A stretch of DNA of 64,000 bases, taken from contig NZ_CP022013.1 of assembly GCF_003265225.1 (NCBI RefSeq), forward strand, positions 336,001-400,000. The letters are read 5' to 3'. This stretch comes from Mergibacter septicus (GTDB taxonomy: Bacteria > Pseudomonadota > Gammaproteobacteria > Enterobacterales > Pasteurellaceae). Position 1 is the stretch's first letter, and every line of letters starts with the position of its first letter. A program made the translations under genes and the position numbers. The notes beneath the pieces were generated by a model. The model ran no database searches, had not been told where the DNA came from, and saw only the letters and a program-made list of their open reading frames with translations. Shown piece after piece: positions 29,283-38,121 of this stretch.

Positions 29283-30875
29283 TTATTTAGCAGTTTCAGA
29301 TGCAGAACCTGCATAAACTCCACCGATTTTGCCTTGAGCATCTCCACTGCTACTATCAGTATAAATAATACCACTGGTACCTTTTCCACCAGCTCCGTTT
29401 AATTGTCCATCAAATTTAAGTGATGAACTTTTCCAAGAGTCCATTGATGTAGGAGCTGTTGTAATTGTTACTGTACCTGAAAATGAGCTTTGTCCATTAG
29501 TGCTTGCATTTAATGTTAATTCTAAGTGGTTAGTATTATCATTTCCAATGTTAATTGTTCCAGTAAAACTATTGGCTGAAGTATTATATTTACCTGTAAA
29601 ATCTCCTACATGATAGCTTCCTTGCTCATCAGTAGTTTTAGTCCAAATAATGGATTGTCCTTTATAGTCTAAGTTAGATGAAGGCATTGATGTAGATTTA
29701 ACCCCAAAGGCTAATAATTCTTTACCGTTACTACCTAAGTAAGAATCACCACCAACATTGACTAAGAATTTAGGAGGATTTTTACCATTGGCATTTACGA
29801 AGTCATACATATTTTTGTTATCAGCTAAGTCGTTTGCTTCTATACTTCCATCCAAAGAAACTGTTACAGTTGTTTTTCCATTTTCTTGCTTGATTTTTAC
29901 TTGGTGTTTATCAACAGTGGTAGAGTAATTCCTTTTGGAAAAATCTACACCATAACCTAAAACATAATCACCTTCACTACTTGCCGCTTTTTTAGCGTCT
30001 TCAACATTTTTATTTAAATCTGATAATAGTTTTTCAGCTTGGGTTTTGTCGATAAAAGATAAGCCATCGAGTTTTGGATCTTGTTTAGGTGCAGGATTAT
30101 TAGTTGGAGGGAATGGTCTCCAATATTCTTGTCCATCATTACTTTCATAAGACTCAATTACTCGACCGTTATCATAAACTATTTTAGTTTTTCCATAGCT
30201 ATCAGTGGTGCTAGAGACTGGTTTAGCACCCGGGACTTTAGGTAATTGATCTGCTGTTTTACCGTTTTCAAATCTTTTTTCTTCTACTTTCTTCTCTGGA
30301 GTAACTGCAGGTGCTGGAGTAGTTGTTGTAGCAGTAGCAGTTACTGTTGCAGGTTCAGTTGCTACTTCAGTCTCTGCAGCTTCAGCTGTTTCTACTGTAG
30401 GTTCTACCACAGAACGTTTGCCTCTGATACGACCCGGGCGTCTGTCTGGGAAGCTATGCGGTGTGCTCTCTACAACTGTCGCTGCGGCATCATCGCTATT
30501 TTCATTGACAGGCGTCTCTTGTCTAGCAATATCTTCATAACCGTAACCCTCATTGCCTTTTGAATCACCGTGTATAATTCTTCTTGATCTTGAATCTGGC
30601 GTTAAATGAACGTGGGTGATATTTTCTTCCGCTGTTGCTTTTTCTGTATTGCTAGCAGTGTCAATGGTGCTTTCAGCAGGAGTATCAACAGCGTTATCTG
30701 CTAAGCGAGCAGTTGAAGTGGTTGTTGAAGTATTTGATTGTGGCTTAGGATTGATAACAACGGTGTTATCTTTAGGTAAATTTGCGTGGCTACTACTACC
30801 ACCGCCTGAACCGCCAGAACAACCAGTTAAGCCTAAAATAATTGATATGGTTAATGCCAATCCTGTCTTTTTCAT
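29283..30875 (-). CDS. Putative Slam-dependent surface lipoprotein
   Basis: A 530-residue lipoprotein. The signal peptide ends in the lipobox LTGC (Cys19), then a Gly/Ser tether (GGSGGGSSS). A long low-complexity Thr/Ala/Glu/Pro linker follows (about 35-200) with two Arg-rich motifs, then a mixed domain (about 205-385) and a C-terminal Gly/Ser/Thr-rich beta-barrel-like domain (about 386-530). The last ends KIGGVYAGSASETAK, which resembles C-lobes of TbpB-like proteins and hemophilin-type cargo. Position before a Slam gene marks it as the likely cargo. Ligand unknown. Confidence 0.8.
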   Translation of the reverse strand: MKKTGLALTISIILGLTGCSGGSGGGSSSHANLPKDNTVVINPKPQSNTSTTTSTARLADNAVDTPAESTIDTASNTEKATAEENITHVHLTPDSRSRRIIHGDSKGNEGYGYEDIARQETPVNENSDDAAATVVESTPHSFPDRRPGRIRGKRSVVEPTVETAEAAETEVATEPATVTATATTTTPAPAVTPEKKVEEKRFENGKTADQLPKVPGAKPVSSTTDSYGKTKIVYDNGRVIESYESNDGQEYWRPFPPTNNPAPKQDPKLDGLSFIDKTQAEKLLSDLNKNVEDAKKAASSEGDYVLGYGVDFSKRNYSTTVDKHQVKIKQENGKTTVTVSLDGSIEANDLADNKNMYDFVNANGKNPPKFLVNVGGDSYLGSNGKELLAFGVKSTSMPSSNLDYKGQSIIWTKTTDEQGSYHVGDFTGKYNTSANSFTGTINIGNDNTNHLELTLNASTNGQSSFSGTVTITTAPTSMDSWKSSSLKFDGQLNGAGGKGTSGIIYTDSSSGDAQGKIGGVYAGSASETAK

Positions 30876-31068
30876 TATAAAATCCCCGTGTGATTGAACT
30901 AAATATGGAGAAAATACGTCTTTTTTTCTCTCGTTTTTTTAAAAAATTCTTTTGTAAAAATAGATATTAAATTGTATTAATTATAATAATTTTAATCAAG
31001 CTATAATTAAAATTATCCAAAGCAAAAATAAGTGATTAGATGTAAAGAAATACCCTTATTTTTTTAAG
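30876..31068. promoter_or_regulatory. AT-rich upstream region of the lipoprotein gene
   Basis: No gene. GGGGA supplies the ribosome-binding site for the minus-strand lipoprotein. Read on the minus strand, 31001-31018 (GGATAATTTTAATTATAG) is loosely similar to a Fur box, but in sequence this AT-rich the match (about 12 of 19) is weak. Confidence 0.3.
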
Positions 31069-31845
31069 TTATTTATTTTCAACAAGAATAATTTTAATTC
31101 CATTATTTAATAGTTGTTGATGGATATTATCACTAATCCTCGTATCGGTAATGATGGTGTTAATTTTATTTAGCGGGCAGACAATATTAGGACTTTTACG
31201 ATTAAATTTTGATGAATCTGTGAGGAGAATAATTTGTTTTGCTGCTTTACACATTGATTTACTGACACCGTGTACCTCATTAAAGGTGGTAGAGCCGAGA
31301 TGAACGTCAAAGCCATCGGCACCAATAAATAATTTATCAAAAGAAAATTGTTCAAAGGTTGATTCGGCTAAATTACCGTGAAAAGACCCCGATTTTGATC
31401 TAAAAGTGCCACCACACATTAGTAATGAATAATTTTTATTTAAATTGGCTAAGCTATTAATAATATGCAAGCTGTTGGTCATAATGGTAAGGCTTTCAAG
31501 AGCAGATAAAAATGGTACCATTTGGAGGACGGTACTGCCAGCGTCCATAATCATTGAATCGCCTTCATCAATTAATTGAACGGCTGCTTGAGCGATCTTC
31601 TTTTTTATTTGTAGATTAATATTGGTTTTATTGGTGAGTGGTAGGTCTAATTCATCATTGGTAACAGGTACAACACTGCCGTAAGTCCGTAGCACTTTTT
31701 GTTCGTTTTCTAAAATTGTTAAATCTTTCCGAATGGTTGCACCTGTTGTATTAAATAGGGTTGCTAAAGTATCAACTGGGGTTTTGCCATTAAGTAGAAG
31801 ATAGTCCAAAATTGCTCGTTGCCTAGCATATGGTTTAATTTTCAT
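31069..31845 (-). CDS. srlR: Glucitol operon repressor SrlR (DeoR family)
   Basis: A 258-residue DeoR-family regulator. The winged-helix N-terminus (ARQRAILDYLLLNGKTPVDTLATLF, GATIRKDLTILE) is followed by the sugar-phosphate-sensing ISOCOT domain (DAGSTVLQMVPFL, TNSLHIINSL, FIGADGFD, LLTDSSKF). It corresponds to E. coli SrlR/GutR, which represses the glucitol operon until inducer appears. It is the last gene of the operon; gutQ, which follows in E. coli, is absent. AGGAAA precedes the start. Confidence 0.93.
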   Translation of the reverse strand: MKIKPYARQRAILDYLLLNGKTPVDTLATLFNTTGATIRKDLTILENEQKVLRTYGSVVPVTNDELDLPLTNKTNINLQIKKKIAQAAVQLIDEGDSMIMDAGSTVLQMVPFLSALESLTIMTNSLHIINSLANLNKNYSLLMCGGTFRSKSGSFHGNLAESTFEQFSFDKLFIGADGFDVHLGSTTFNEVHGVSKSMCKAAKQIILLTDSSKFNRKSPNIVCPLNKINTIITDTRISDNIHQQLLNNGIKIILVENK

Positions 31846-31872
31846 AAAGTTGTTTCCTGCATAAGCGTTGCG

Positions 31873-32232
31873 TTATGTTACTTTTAAAGCCTCCCTAAGG
31901 GCTTGTTGACAAGCCAAATTTTTGGGAAAGATCTGACAAGGGTTTATCTCATCATAGTTTAATCCCTGTAATTGCGGTATTTTCTTAGGGCGAGAAAAAA
32001 CAGTATATCCTTGCATTAATAATGAATTGATAACACGGTTATTTTGATCAAAAACAATAGCAATTATGACTTTAGGTTTAAATCGACAGGAATATCTGCC
32101 AATGCCAATTTTTCCTTGTGTAGATAAATGCCTAAATGCTCGATTAAAATTAGAAATTTGCCACCACCCTAAGAGGATTTGTAGCAACCATGCCATTATT
32201 GCAAGAAAAATGAGTACATTAATATTATTCAT
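31873..32232 (-). CDS. srlM: Glucitol operon activator SrlM (GutM)
   Basis: A 119-residue GutM-family protein with one N-terminal hydrophobic helix (about 4-20, LIFLAIMAWLLQILLGWWQ), followed by NRAFRHLSTQGKIGIGRY and a basic domain. In E. coli GutM activates the operon in balance with the SrlR repressor; the mechanism of this membrane-anchored protein is not well understood. Its position between srlD and srlR fits. Confidence 0.9.
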   Translation of the reverse strand: MNNINVLIFLAIMAWLLQILLGWWQISNFNRAFRHLSTQGKIGIGRYSCRFKPKVIIAIVFDQNNRVINSLLMQGYTVFSRPKKIPQLQGLNYDEINPCQIFPKNLACQQALREALKVT

Positions 32233-32321
32233 GATTTTCTAAGTATCGCATAAAGTAAAAGAAATTTGGTGAATTTCAAATATAAAATGAAAGAAACTCA
32301 CCATTATTTGATCAAGATAAA

Positions 32322-33110
32322 TTAAAACATAACTTGTCCACCAGTGATATTAATTGATTGCCCCGTGCAATATGAAGCTTGCTCGCTAGCATAAAATAAT
32401 AAAACGTTTAAGACATCTTGGTAATCACAACCACGTTTTAGAGGGACTTTATCAATATAGGTTTGTTCTACTTGTTCTGGCTTGATCCCTAATTTTTTGG
32501 CATATTGAGGAATAAGTGATTGAAACATCGGTGATTTTAGTAAATTCCCTAACATTAATGAATGGACTGTAATGCCATATTCTGCAAGGTCTAGTGCCAG
32601 TGATTGCGTTAACCCAACGCCTGCAAATTTAGCTGCACTATAACCTGAATTATATTTGCTGCCGACTTTGCCAGATTTTGAGTTAATTTGGATAATACGT
32701 CCTTTTATGCCGTATTTAATCATTAATTTCGCAAACTCTCTTGCCGTTAGAAAATAGCCAGTTAAGTTTACTTTGACTGAGGTATTAAAGTCATTGAGTG
32801 CAAAATCGGTGATAGGTGATGCTTTAGCAAAACCTGCATTATAGACCAGTAAATCTACTCGCCCAAAGGTGAGATCGATATTGTTAGCTAAATCAATTAC
32901 ACTGTTTTCATCTGTGGCATCGACATAAAACCCTTGGGCTGCTTCTGGTCCGTAGTTTGAGCAAATGGTGGTTGCAATTTGTTTTGCATTATCTAGTTGC
33001 AGATCCGCTACTGCAACACGATAGCCTTGAGCGGCTAATCCTTGACAGAGAAAGGCACCTAGAGTTTGCCCACCGCCTATCACAACAGCTACTTTTTGTG
33101 TATTCATCAT
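32322..33110 (-). CDS. srlD: Sorbitol-6-phosphate 2-dehydrogenase SrlD
   Basis: A 262-residue short-chain dehydrogenase that oxidises glucitol 6-phosphate to fructose 6-phosphate with NAD. The cofactor motif VIGGGQTLGAFLC is at residues 9-21, NAG is in LLVYNAGFAKA, the catalytic Ser is in QINSKSGKVGS, and YSAAK supplies the Tyr/Lys pair. The C-terminus YCTGQSINITGGQVMF is nearly as in E. coli. Two adjacent ATG codons start the frame after AAGGT. Confidence 0.96.
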   Translation of the reverse strand: MMNTQKVAVVIGGGQTLGAFLCQGLAAQGYRVAVADLQLDNAKQIATTICSNYGPEAAQGFYVDATDENSVIDLANNIDLTFGRVDLLVYNAGFAKASPITDFALNDFNTSVKVNLTGYFLTAREFAKLMIKYGIKGRIIQINSKSGKVGSKYNSGYSAAKFAGVGLTQSLALDLAEYGITVHSLMLGNLLKSPMFQSLIPQYAKKLGIKPEQVEQTYIDKVPLKRGCDYQDVLNVLLFYASEQASYCTGQSINITGGQVMF

Positions 33111-33127
33111 AGTATAACCTTTATATT

Positions 33128-33490
33128 TTATTTTGTTTTAAATGTTAAAGTTGAACCAACAGTTAATGATGGTATTTCTCCTGCACAATGAATTGCACCA
33201 GAGGTAATGGCGTTCTCCGCCTGATCAAAACAAATGGTAAGATGCCCTAATTCTTTCAAATTGAAAGATGCTATATTACCTACCGCAGTAATTTGATAGG
33301 CGTGTTGATCGATCACCAACCAATCTCCAACTTCAATATTTTGGCTTAATTCACCGTGGCGATGAAGAAAACAATAATCAGCAAGGTCAGGTGGTACTTG
33401 TTCGTTAAACGTAATAAACATTTTTTCGGATAAAGCATCTTGTGCGAAACGACCGATTTGGGTTATCTGGGTTTGATAGAAAATTGTCAT
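33128..33490 (-). CDS. srlB: PTS glucitol/sorbitol IIA component SrlB
   Basis: A 120-residue IIA-Gut protein, which carries phosphate from HPr to the IIB domain of SrlE. The family pattern is VPPDLADYCFLHRHGEL (probable phospho-His region) and HAYQITAVGNIASFNLKELGHLTICFD. The spacing to srlE and srlD is about 17-18 bases on each side, so it is one transcript. GAGGT precedes the ATG. Confidence 0.94.
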   Translation of the reverse strand: MTIFYQTQITQIGRFAQDALSEKMFITFNEQVPPDLADYCFLHRHGELSQNIEVGDWLVIDQHAYQITAVGNIASFNLKELGHLTICFDQAENAITSGAIHCAGEIPSLTVGSTLTFKTK

Positions 33491-33508
33491 ACTGTTACCT
33501 CAGAGATT

Positions 33509-34486
33509 TTAGTAAATAAAGGCAGAAACAAACCACGCTAATAAGACGGTTGGTGCACCAGTTAAGAAACGCCCGACTAGCACTGAGGGGACACCGACTC
33601 TTACGGTATCTTGTTTTGCTTCAGCCATAGAGAGTCCAACAGGGATAAAATCACAAGCCGCTTGGGAATTGATGGCGAATAATGCTGGCAATGCTAATTG
33701 TGGTGGAATGTTGCCTAACCCTATTTGTACGCCGACTAAAACGCCTATTACTTGAGCAATCACTGCCCCCGGACCGAGAAATGGCGATAAGAAAGGAAAG
33801 GAACAGATTAATGCGAGAAGGACTAAACCAATAGGATTACTAGCAAGAGGTGTTAAACCGTGAGCAATCCAATTACCTAGACCAGAAGCAATGATAATAC
33901 CGATTAAGGCAGACACAAATGCCATAAAAGGTAAGATCGTTTTTAAGACGGTATCAATAGTATCTCTGCCAGCTTGAAAGAAAACAGCGACAATAGATCC
34001 CATTCCTAGTCCTATTTTGGCTAGTAATCCGTCAGATTGCTCACTGATTTTTTGCTGTGTATTGTACTCTTGTTGTAGTGTTGATGGCTTGGCTTGAGGA
34101 GCTGAACTTGGTACTTCTTGTTCAATTAAGCGAATGTTTTCAACATTCACACCAGAAACATAGATCGATTCAGTGATGAACTGTGCGAGTGGTCCTGATT
34201 TTCCAGTAGCGTGAATATTGATAGTAGGAATTTGACGTTTTGGATATAGTCCACAACGTAGTGTGCCGCCACAATCAATCACCGCAATACCAATTTCTTC
34301 TATTGGTGGTTCACCATTTTTAAATCCATCTACTGCTTGCCAGCCTGTTAATTCGACAAGTTTATCTACTATGCTAGGTTTACTTCCTGCGGTCATATAG
34401 AGAATTTTTTTGTTAGGTGCTATTTCAAGGGTTAATGGACCACCCCAACCAGATTGACCTTTTTCAATATAAAGTTTTGATGCCAT
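33509..34486 (-). CDS. srlE: PTS glucitol/sorbitol IIB/IIC component SrlE
   Basis: A 325-residue protein. The N-terminal IIB domain (about 1-120) has GQSGWGGPL and the phosphorylation cysteine region [16 protein letters not shown], and a hydrophobic C-terminal IIC part (about 165-325) carries [21 protein letters not shown] and [15 protein letters not shown]. It is very close to E. coli SrlE throughout. With SrlA it forms the membrane channel that phosphorylates glucitol during uptake. Confidence 0.95.
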   Translation of the reverse strand: MASKLYIEKGQSGWGGPLTLEIAPNKKILYMTAGSKPSIVDKLVELTGWQAVDGFKNGEPPIEEIGIAVIDCGGTLRCGLYPKRQIPTINIHATGKSGPLAQFITESIYVSGVNVENIRLIEQEVPSSAPQAKPSTLQQEYNTQQKISEQSDGLLAKIGLGMGSIVAVFFQAGRDTIDTVLKTILPFMAFVSALIGIIIASGLGNWIAHGLTPLASNPIGLVLLALICSFPFLSPFLGPGAVIAQVIGVLVGVQIGLGNIPPQLALPALFAINSQAACDFIPVGLSMAEAKQDTVRVGVPSVLVGRFLTGAPTVLLAWFVSAFIY

Positions 34487-34497
34487 AACGCTATCTC

Positions 34498-35046
34498 CTA
34501 TAAATGAACGGTATTATCTAATTTGATATTCATACGTTTTTCAAAAAACGAGGTTGTAAAGTCAGTAATTAACCCTCGAAAGAAATTACTAATTACACCC
34601 ACTAATAGATAACTCACTGCTAAAGGTGCAAGAGGTAACCCTAAGCTAGTGAGACCATTTGCAATGCCGAGATAGACAAAAAGCTCACCCGGATTAATGT
34701 GTGGAAATAAACCATTCATTGAATGACAGCTATATGATGCTGCCGCATAATAACTTGGTTTATATTTTTCAGGTAGAAAACGACCTAGGCTTAATGTCAT
34801 TGGATTACAAAAGACAAAAGTACCTAATACTGGCAAGATTAAATAGCGAGAGATCGGGTTGCCAGCACTTTTTTGTGCTAGGCGTTCAATACGACTTTGC
34901 CCGATAAATTTGATTACAGCATTCATTACAACCAATAGTGAGATGAGTAAAGGTAAAATCCCCGTTACCATACTTACAAATACTTCACCACCTTTTTGGA
35001 ATAGTCCAATAAACCATTCTGCACCGTGAGTAATTATTTCAATCAT
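34498..35046 (-). CDS. srlA: PTS glucitol/sorbitol IIC component SrlA
   Basis: A 182-residue IIC2 membrane protein that starts [20 protein letters not shown], with about four helices and the conserved [29 protein letters not shown] segment. It is the first gene of the operon, 11 bases before srlE. GAGGT precedes the ATG. Inverted repeats lie just upstream. Confidence 0.95.
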   Translation of the reverse strand: MIEIITHGAEWFIGLFQKGGEVFVSMVTGILPLLISLLVVMNAVIKFIGQSRIERLAQKSAGNPISRYLILPVLGTFVFCNPMTLSLGRFLPEKYKPSYYAAASYSCHSMNGLFPHINPGELFVYLGIANGLTSLGLPLAPLAVSYLLVGVISNFFRGLITDFTTSFFEKRMNIKLDNTVHL

Positions 35047-35082
35047 AGAAGCACCTCATATAGGATTTACTGTTTGGATATA

Positions 35083-35102
35083 AACGACCATTGATGATCG
35101 TT
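35083..35102 (-). promoter_or_regulatory. Imperfect palindrome upstream of srlA, candidate operator
   Basis: The 20-base sequence AACGACCATTGATGATCGTT matches its own reverse complement at 16 of 20 positions and ends 37 bases before the srlA start codon. Its position suits the SrlR repressor. Confidence 0.45.
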
Positions 35103-35150
35103 AGGGGTAATTATATCTATTTTAAAATATAAAACTTTTAACTTGATCAC

Positions 35151-35176
35151 AAAATGAAATATTTTTATTTCATTTT
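35151..35176 (-). promoter_or_regulatory. 10-bp perfect inverted repeat with adjoining CRP-like half site
   Basis: AAAATGAAAT and ATTTCATTTT pair perfectly around a six-base loop. On the minus strand the sequence TGTGA directly follows, a perfect half of the CRP site, but the other half is poor. It lies between pgeF and srlA and could be an operator element or a weak hairpin. Confidence 0.4.
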
Positions 35177-35260
35177 GAAAATTTTTTGGCGTGATTAGAA
35201 CTTTATAGGAGAAAAGGAGTTGATAGAAGGGAAGTAAAACTGAGAAATAGACTAAAGCAT

Positions 35261-36013
35261 TTAACTTGTAAACCAAATTAAACTAGCCATACGCCCAGTT
35301 TGTTTTTCTCGGCGGTAAGAGTAGAACAGTTCTGGTTGGTGGTAAGTGCAGTATTCACCGCCATAAATTTGTTCGATGCCTAGATGATTAAGGCGTTGTT
35401 TGGCTAGTAGATAGAGATCGGCACGGAATTTTGGTGGATGGTGTGGTGGGGTTGGTTGCGGTTGAAAGGCGGCAATGGCTTGTTGATCTTGTTGGATAAA
35501 TTGGTGCATCACTTCTTCTCCAACTTCAAAGGCTTTGGCACTGATTGCAGGTCCTAACCAAGCGATAATTTGAGAGGTAGGAGCAATAAATTTTTTTACT
35601 GTTTGTTCTAAAATCCCATTACATAATCCACGCCACCCAGCGTGTGCGGCTGCAATTTCTGTACCAGCTTGGTTGGTAAAGAGGACGGGTAAGCAGTCAG
35701 CTGTCATTACTAAACAGACTTGATTGGGGTGATTTGTGTAACTCGCATCAGCATCAATGTGATGTTGTGAATTGGGTAGTTCAATTACGTTGGTACTATG
35801 TATTTGGTTTAAAAATAGTGGTAAGTGGGGCAGTTGGTAGTGTTCTACTAAGTGTTGTCGGTTGGTGCTAACCGCAGTAGTTTGATCGCCAACGTGACTG
35901 GCAAGGTTAAAGCGATCAAAGGGTGGAGGGCTAACCCCAAGAGGATTGTGGCGAGTGGTTGTAAAGGCGTGAATATTTTTCGCTACTTTCCAATTTGGGG
36001 TAATGATCGACAT
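35261..36013 (-). CDS. pgeF: Laccase-domain protein YfiH (peptidoglycan editing factor PgeF)
   Basis: A 250-residue YfiH/DUF152 protein. Metal-ligand motifs are HSTNVIEL (about 68), MTADCLPVLF (about 105), AAAHAGWRGLCNGILE (about 123) and GEYCTYHQPELFYSYRRE near the C-terminus. In E. coli it prevents misincorporation of L-Ser for L-Ala in peptidoglycan precursors. It lies 11 bases after rluD, as in E. coli. Confidence 0.95.
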   Translation of the reverse strand: MSIITPNWKVAKNIHAFTTTRHNPLGVSPPPFDRFNLASHVGDQTTAVSTNRQHLVEHYQLPHLPLFLNQIHSTNVIELPNSQHHIDADASYTNHPNQVCLVMTADCLPVLFTNQAGTEIAAAHAGWRGLCNGILEQTVKKFIAPTSQIIAWLGPAISAKAFEVGEEVMHQFIQQDQQAIAAFQPQPTPPHHPPKFRADLYLLAKQRLNHLGIEQIYGGEYCTYHQPELFYSYRREKQTGRMASLIWFTS

Positions 36014-36024
36014 AATTAACCTGT

Positions 36025-36999
36025 TTAATAAAAAAGTTGGTCTTTATGTTGTTGATAATCAGCTTTTAAAGCGTTGACTAATTCAGAAAAATCCTCAGGC
36101 AGTGGGGCATACCATTCCATCGGCTCTCCTGTTATTGGGTGGTTAAGGCGTAACATCACTGCGTGTAACGCTTGGCGTTTGAAATTACGAAGGACGTGTA
36201 AAAATTCTTCACTAGCACCTTTCGGTAAACGTGGTCTTCCACCATAGGTTTGATCGCCTAATAATGGGTGGGCGATATGTGCCATATGGACACGAATTTG
36301 GTGCGTTCTACCTGTTTCTAGGCGTAAACGTAAGCGTGTGTAGTGGCGAAAACGTTCCATAATACGGTAGTGGGTGATGGCAGGTTTACCCATTGGGTGT
36401 ACTGCCATTTGTGTACGTTTCATTGGGTGGCGTGCCATTGGTTGATCGACCATTCCACCTTTGGTCATAATGCCTGTGGCGATAGCTTCGTATTCACGAG
36501 TGATTTTCCGTTTTTGTAGATCTCTGACTAATTTAGTTTGTGCTGGCACTGTTTTAGCAACCACCATTAAGCCTGTGGTATCTTTATCAAGTCGATGGAC
36601 GATACCCGCTCTTGGTACTTGCACAATCTCAGGGCAGTGGTATAGGAGTGCATTGAGAACGGTGCCATCATTATTGCCAGCTCCTGGGTGAACAACTAGA
36701 TCTTTAGGTTTGTTAATAACAAGAATATCCTCATCTTCATAGACAATATTTAGGGGAATATTTTGAGCTTCAAATCTGTTGTCGTCTTCAATTTCTGCTT
36801 CTATTACTACATATTCGCCACCATAGACTTTTTCCCGTGGGATATTGGCAAGTTTGCCGTTTAGAGTAACCAGATCGTTTTCAATCCAAGTTTTGATGCG
36901 TGAACGAGAGTAGCTTGGAAATAATTCAGCAAGCGTTTGATCAAGACGTTGACCGAGGTGTTGAGGTTGAATTTCTGTTGTTAGAGTGATTTTTGCCAT
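36025..36999 (-). CDS. rluD: 23S rRNA pseudouridine(1911/1915/1917) synthase RluD
   Basis: A 324-residue pseudouridine synthase with an N-terminal S4 domain (about 15-75: LGQRLDQTLAELFPSYSRSRIKTWI) and the catalytic motif GIVHRLDKDTTGLMVVA with its aspartate (about residue 139), then RLETGRTHQIRVHM. It modifies helix 69 of 23S rRNA and supports 50S assembly. It is divergent from bamD, the conserved order. Confidence 0.96.
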   Translation of the reverse strand: MAKITLTTEIQPQHLGQRLDQTLAELFPSYSRSRIKTWIENDLVTLNGKLANIPREKVYGGEYVVIEAEIEDDNRFEAQNIPLNIVYEDEDILVINKPKDLVVHPGAGNNDGTVLNALLYHCPEIVQVPRAGIVHRLDKDTTGLMVVAKTVPAQTKLVRDLQKRKITREYEAIATGIMTKGGMVDQPMARHPMKRTQMAVHPMGKPAITHYRIMERFRHYTRLRLRLETGRTHQIRVHMAHIAHPLLGDQTYGGRPRLPKGASEEFLHVLRNFKRQALHAVMLRLNHPITGEPMEWYAPLPEDFSELVNALKADYQQHKDQLFY

Positions 37000-37186
37000 A
37001 AATAGATTAGGATTTGATGATTTAAATTTGCTTATTCAAGAATAAGCTATACAATGTTAGACGATTTAAGTTTAGCGGTATTGTACCCTAAGTTGCGAGA
37101 TAAAGTAACCTAGCTTTCAGCTCAGTAGTGAGATTAGGGGCGGAAGATTAAAAGAAAAAATGAAGAAAATGAAGGATTTCAAGTCT

Positions 37187-37984
37187 ATGTATCATATCAG
37201 ATCTATTGCAATGACATTAATTGCTGCGGTGGTTTTAGTTGGTTGTTCTACGACAAAACAACCTGAAGTTGAACAAGGATCAGTTACGGATCTCTATAAT
37301 AAAGCAGAGGTTTTCTTTAAAGATGCGAATTATAAAGAAGCGTTAAAATATTTTGATGCTATTAATAGTCGTTTTCCTTATGGTAGTTATGCACAACAAT
37401 CTGCTTTAGATGCAATTTATGCGGCTTATCGCTCTCAAGATTATACAAAAGCTTTATCATTATCCGAGGCGTATTTACGAGGGTATTCACAAGGTGCACA
37501 TTTAGATTATGTACTTTATATGACTGGGTTAGCCAATATGGCGTTAGCGGATAATTTTGTACAAGATGCGTTTAAAGTTGATCAAGCCACTCGTGATGTT
37601 TCGTCTTTATTAAGTGCGTATCAAAGTTTTAATTTATTACAGCAGAACTTTCCAACCAGTATGTATGCTGCTGATGCACAATTAAGAATGAAATATATTA
37701 TTGAAACGGTTGCACGCCATCAGTTGTATATTGTGAAGTTTTATCAAAAAAGAAAGGCTTATGTGGCGGTGATTAATCGTGCTTTAGCGTTATTACGTCA
37801 ATATCCAGAAACAGAAGCTGCTTATCAAGTATTACCCATCTTAATCAATGCGTATCAAGCAATTCATATTCCAAATTTAGCTGAACGTTTTGAACAAATT
37901 TTGCAAGCGAATAAAAATCCAAAATTTGAAAAAATTCCACGTCCTACTTCATCACCTAAGATTGAAGTGCCAAAAATCTTTTAA
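37187..37984 (+). CDS. bamD: Outer membrane protein assembly factor BamD (lipoprotein)
   Basis: A 265-residue TPR lipoprotein (formerly ComL), the essential BAM subunit besides BamA. The lipobox LVGC gives Cys20; five TPRs follow, including LYNKAEVFFKDANYKEALKYF, INSRFPYGSYAQQSALDAIYAAY and NFPTSMYAADAQLRMKYI. The frame opens at 37160, but the ATG at 37187 has AAGGA ten bases upstream and gives a normal-length lipoprotein signal peptide; the upstream start cannot be excluded. Confidence 0.94.
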   Translation: MYHIRSIAMTLIAAVVLVGCSTTKQPEVEQGSVTDLYNKAEVFFKDANYKEALKYFDAINSRFPYGSYAQQSALDAIYAAYRSQDYTKALSLSEAYLRGYSQGAHLDYVLYMTGLANMALADNFVQDAFKVDQATRDVSSLLSAYQSFNLLQQNFPTSMYAADAQLRMKYIIETVARHQLYIVKFYQKRKAYVAVINRALALLRQYPETEAAYQVLPILINAYQAIHIPNLAERFEQILQANKNPKFEKIPRPTSSPKIEVPKIF

Positions 37985-38024
37985 TCTATCGTATCCTTCT
38001 GTAAATAAGTTGGTTTCATTAGCC

Positions 38025-38054
38025 AGCCTGTTGTGATGACAGGCTAGTTTTTTT
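38025..38054 (+). terminator. Rho-independent terminator after bamD
   Basis: A 7-bp stem AGCCTGT / ACAGGCT with a seven-base loop, followed by AG and a run of seven T residues. Confidence 0.85.
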
Positions 38055-38121
38055 ATGCCGAATAGGGAAGAAACTTAAAATCGTTTATTTTTATATTTTG
38101 TTGAATTTTACCAGAAAAAAC

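Noticed and set aside
30246..30563. Cys/Ser-rich plus-strand frame opposite the surface lipoprotein
   Set aside because: It is the antisense of the Thr/Ala/Glu-rich linker; the odd composition is a by-product of that low-complexity region.
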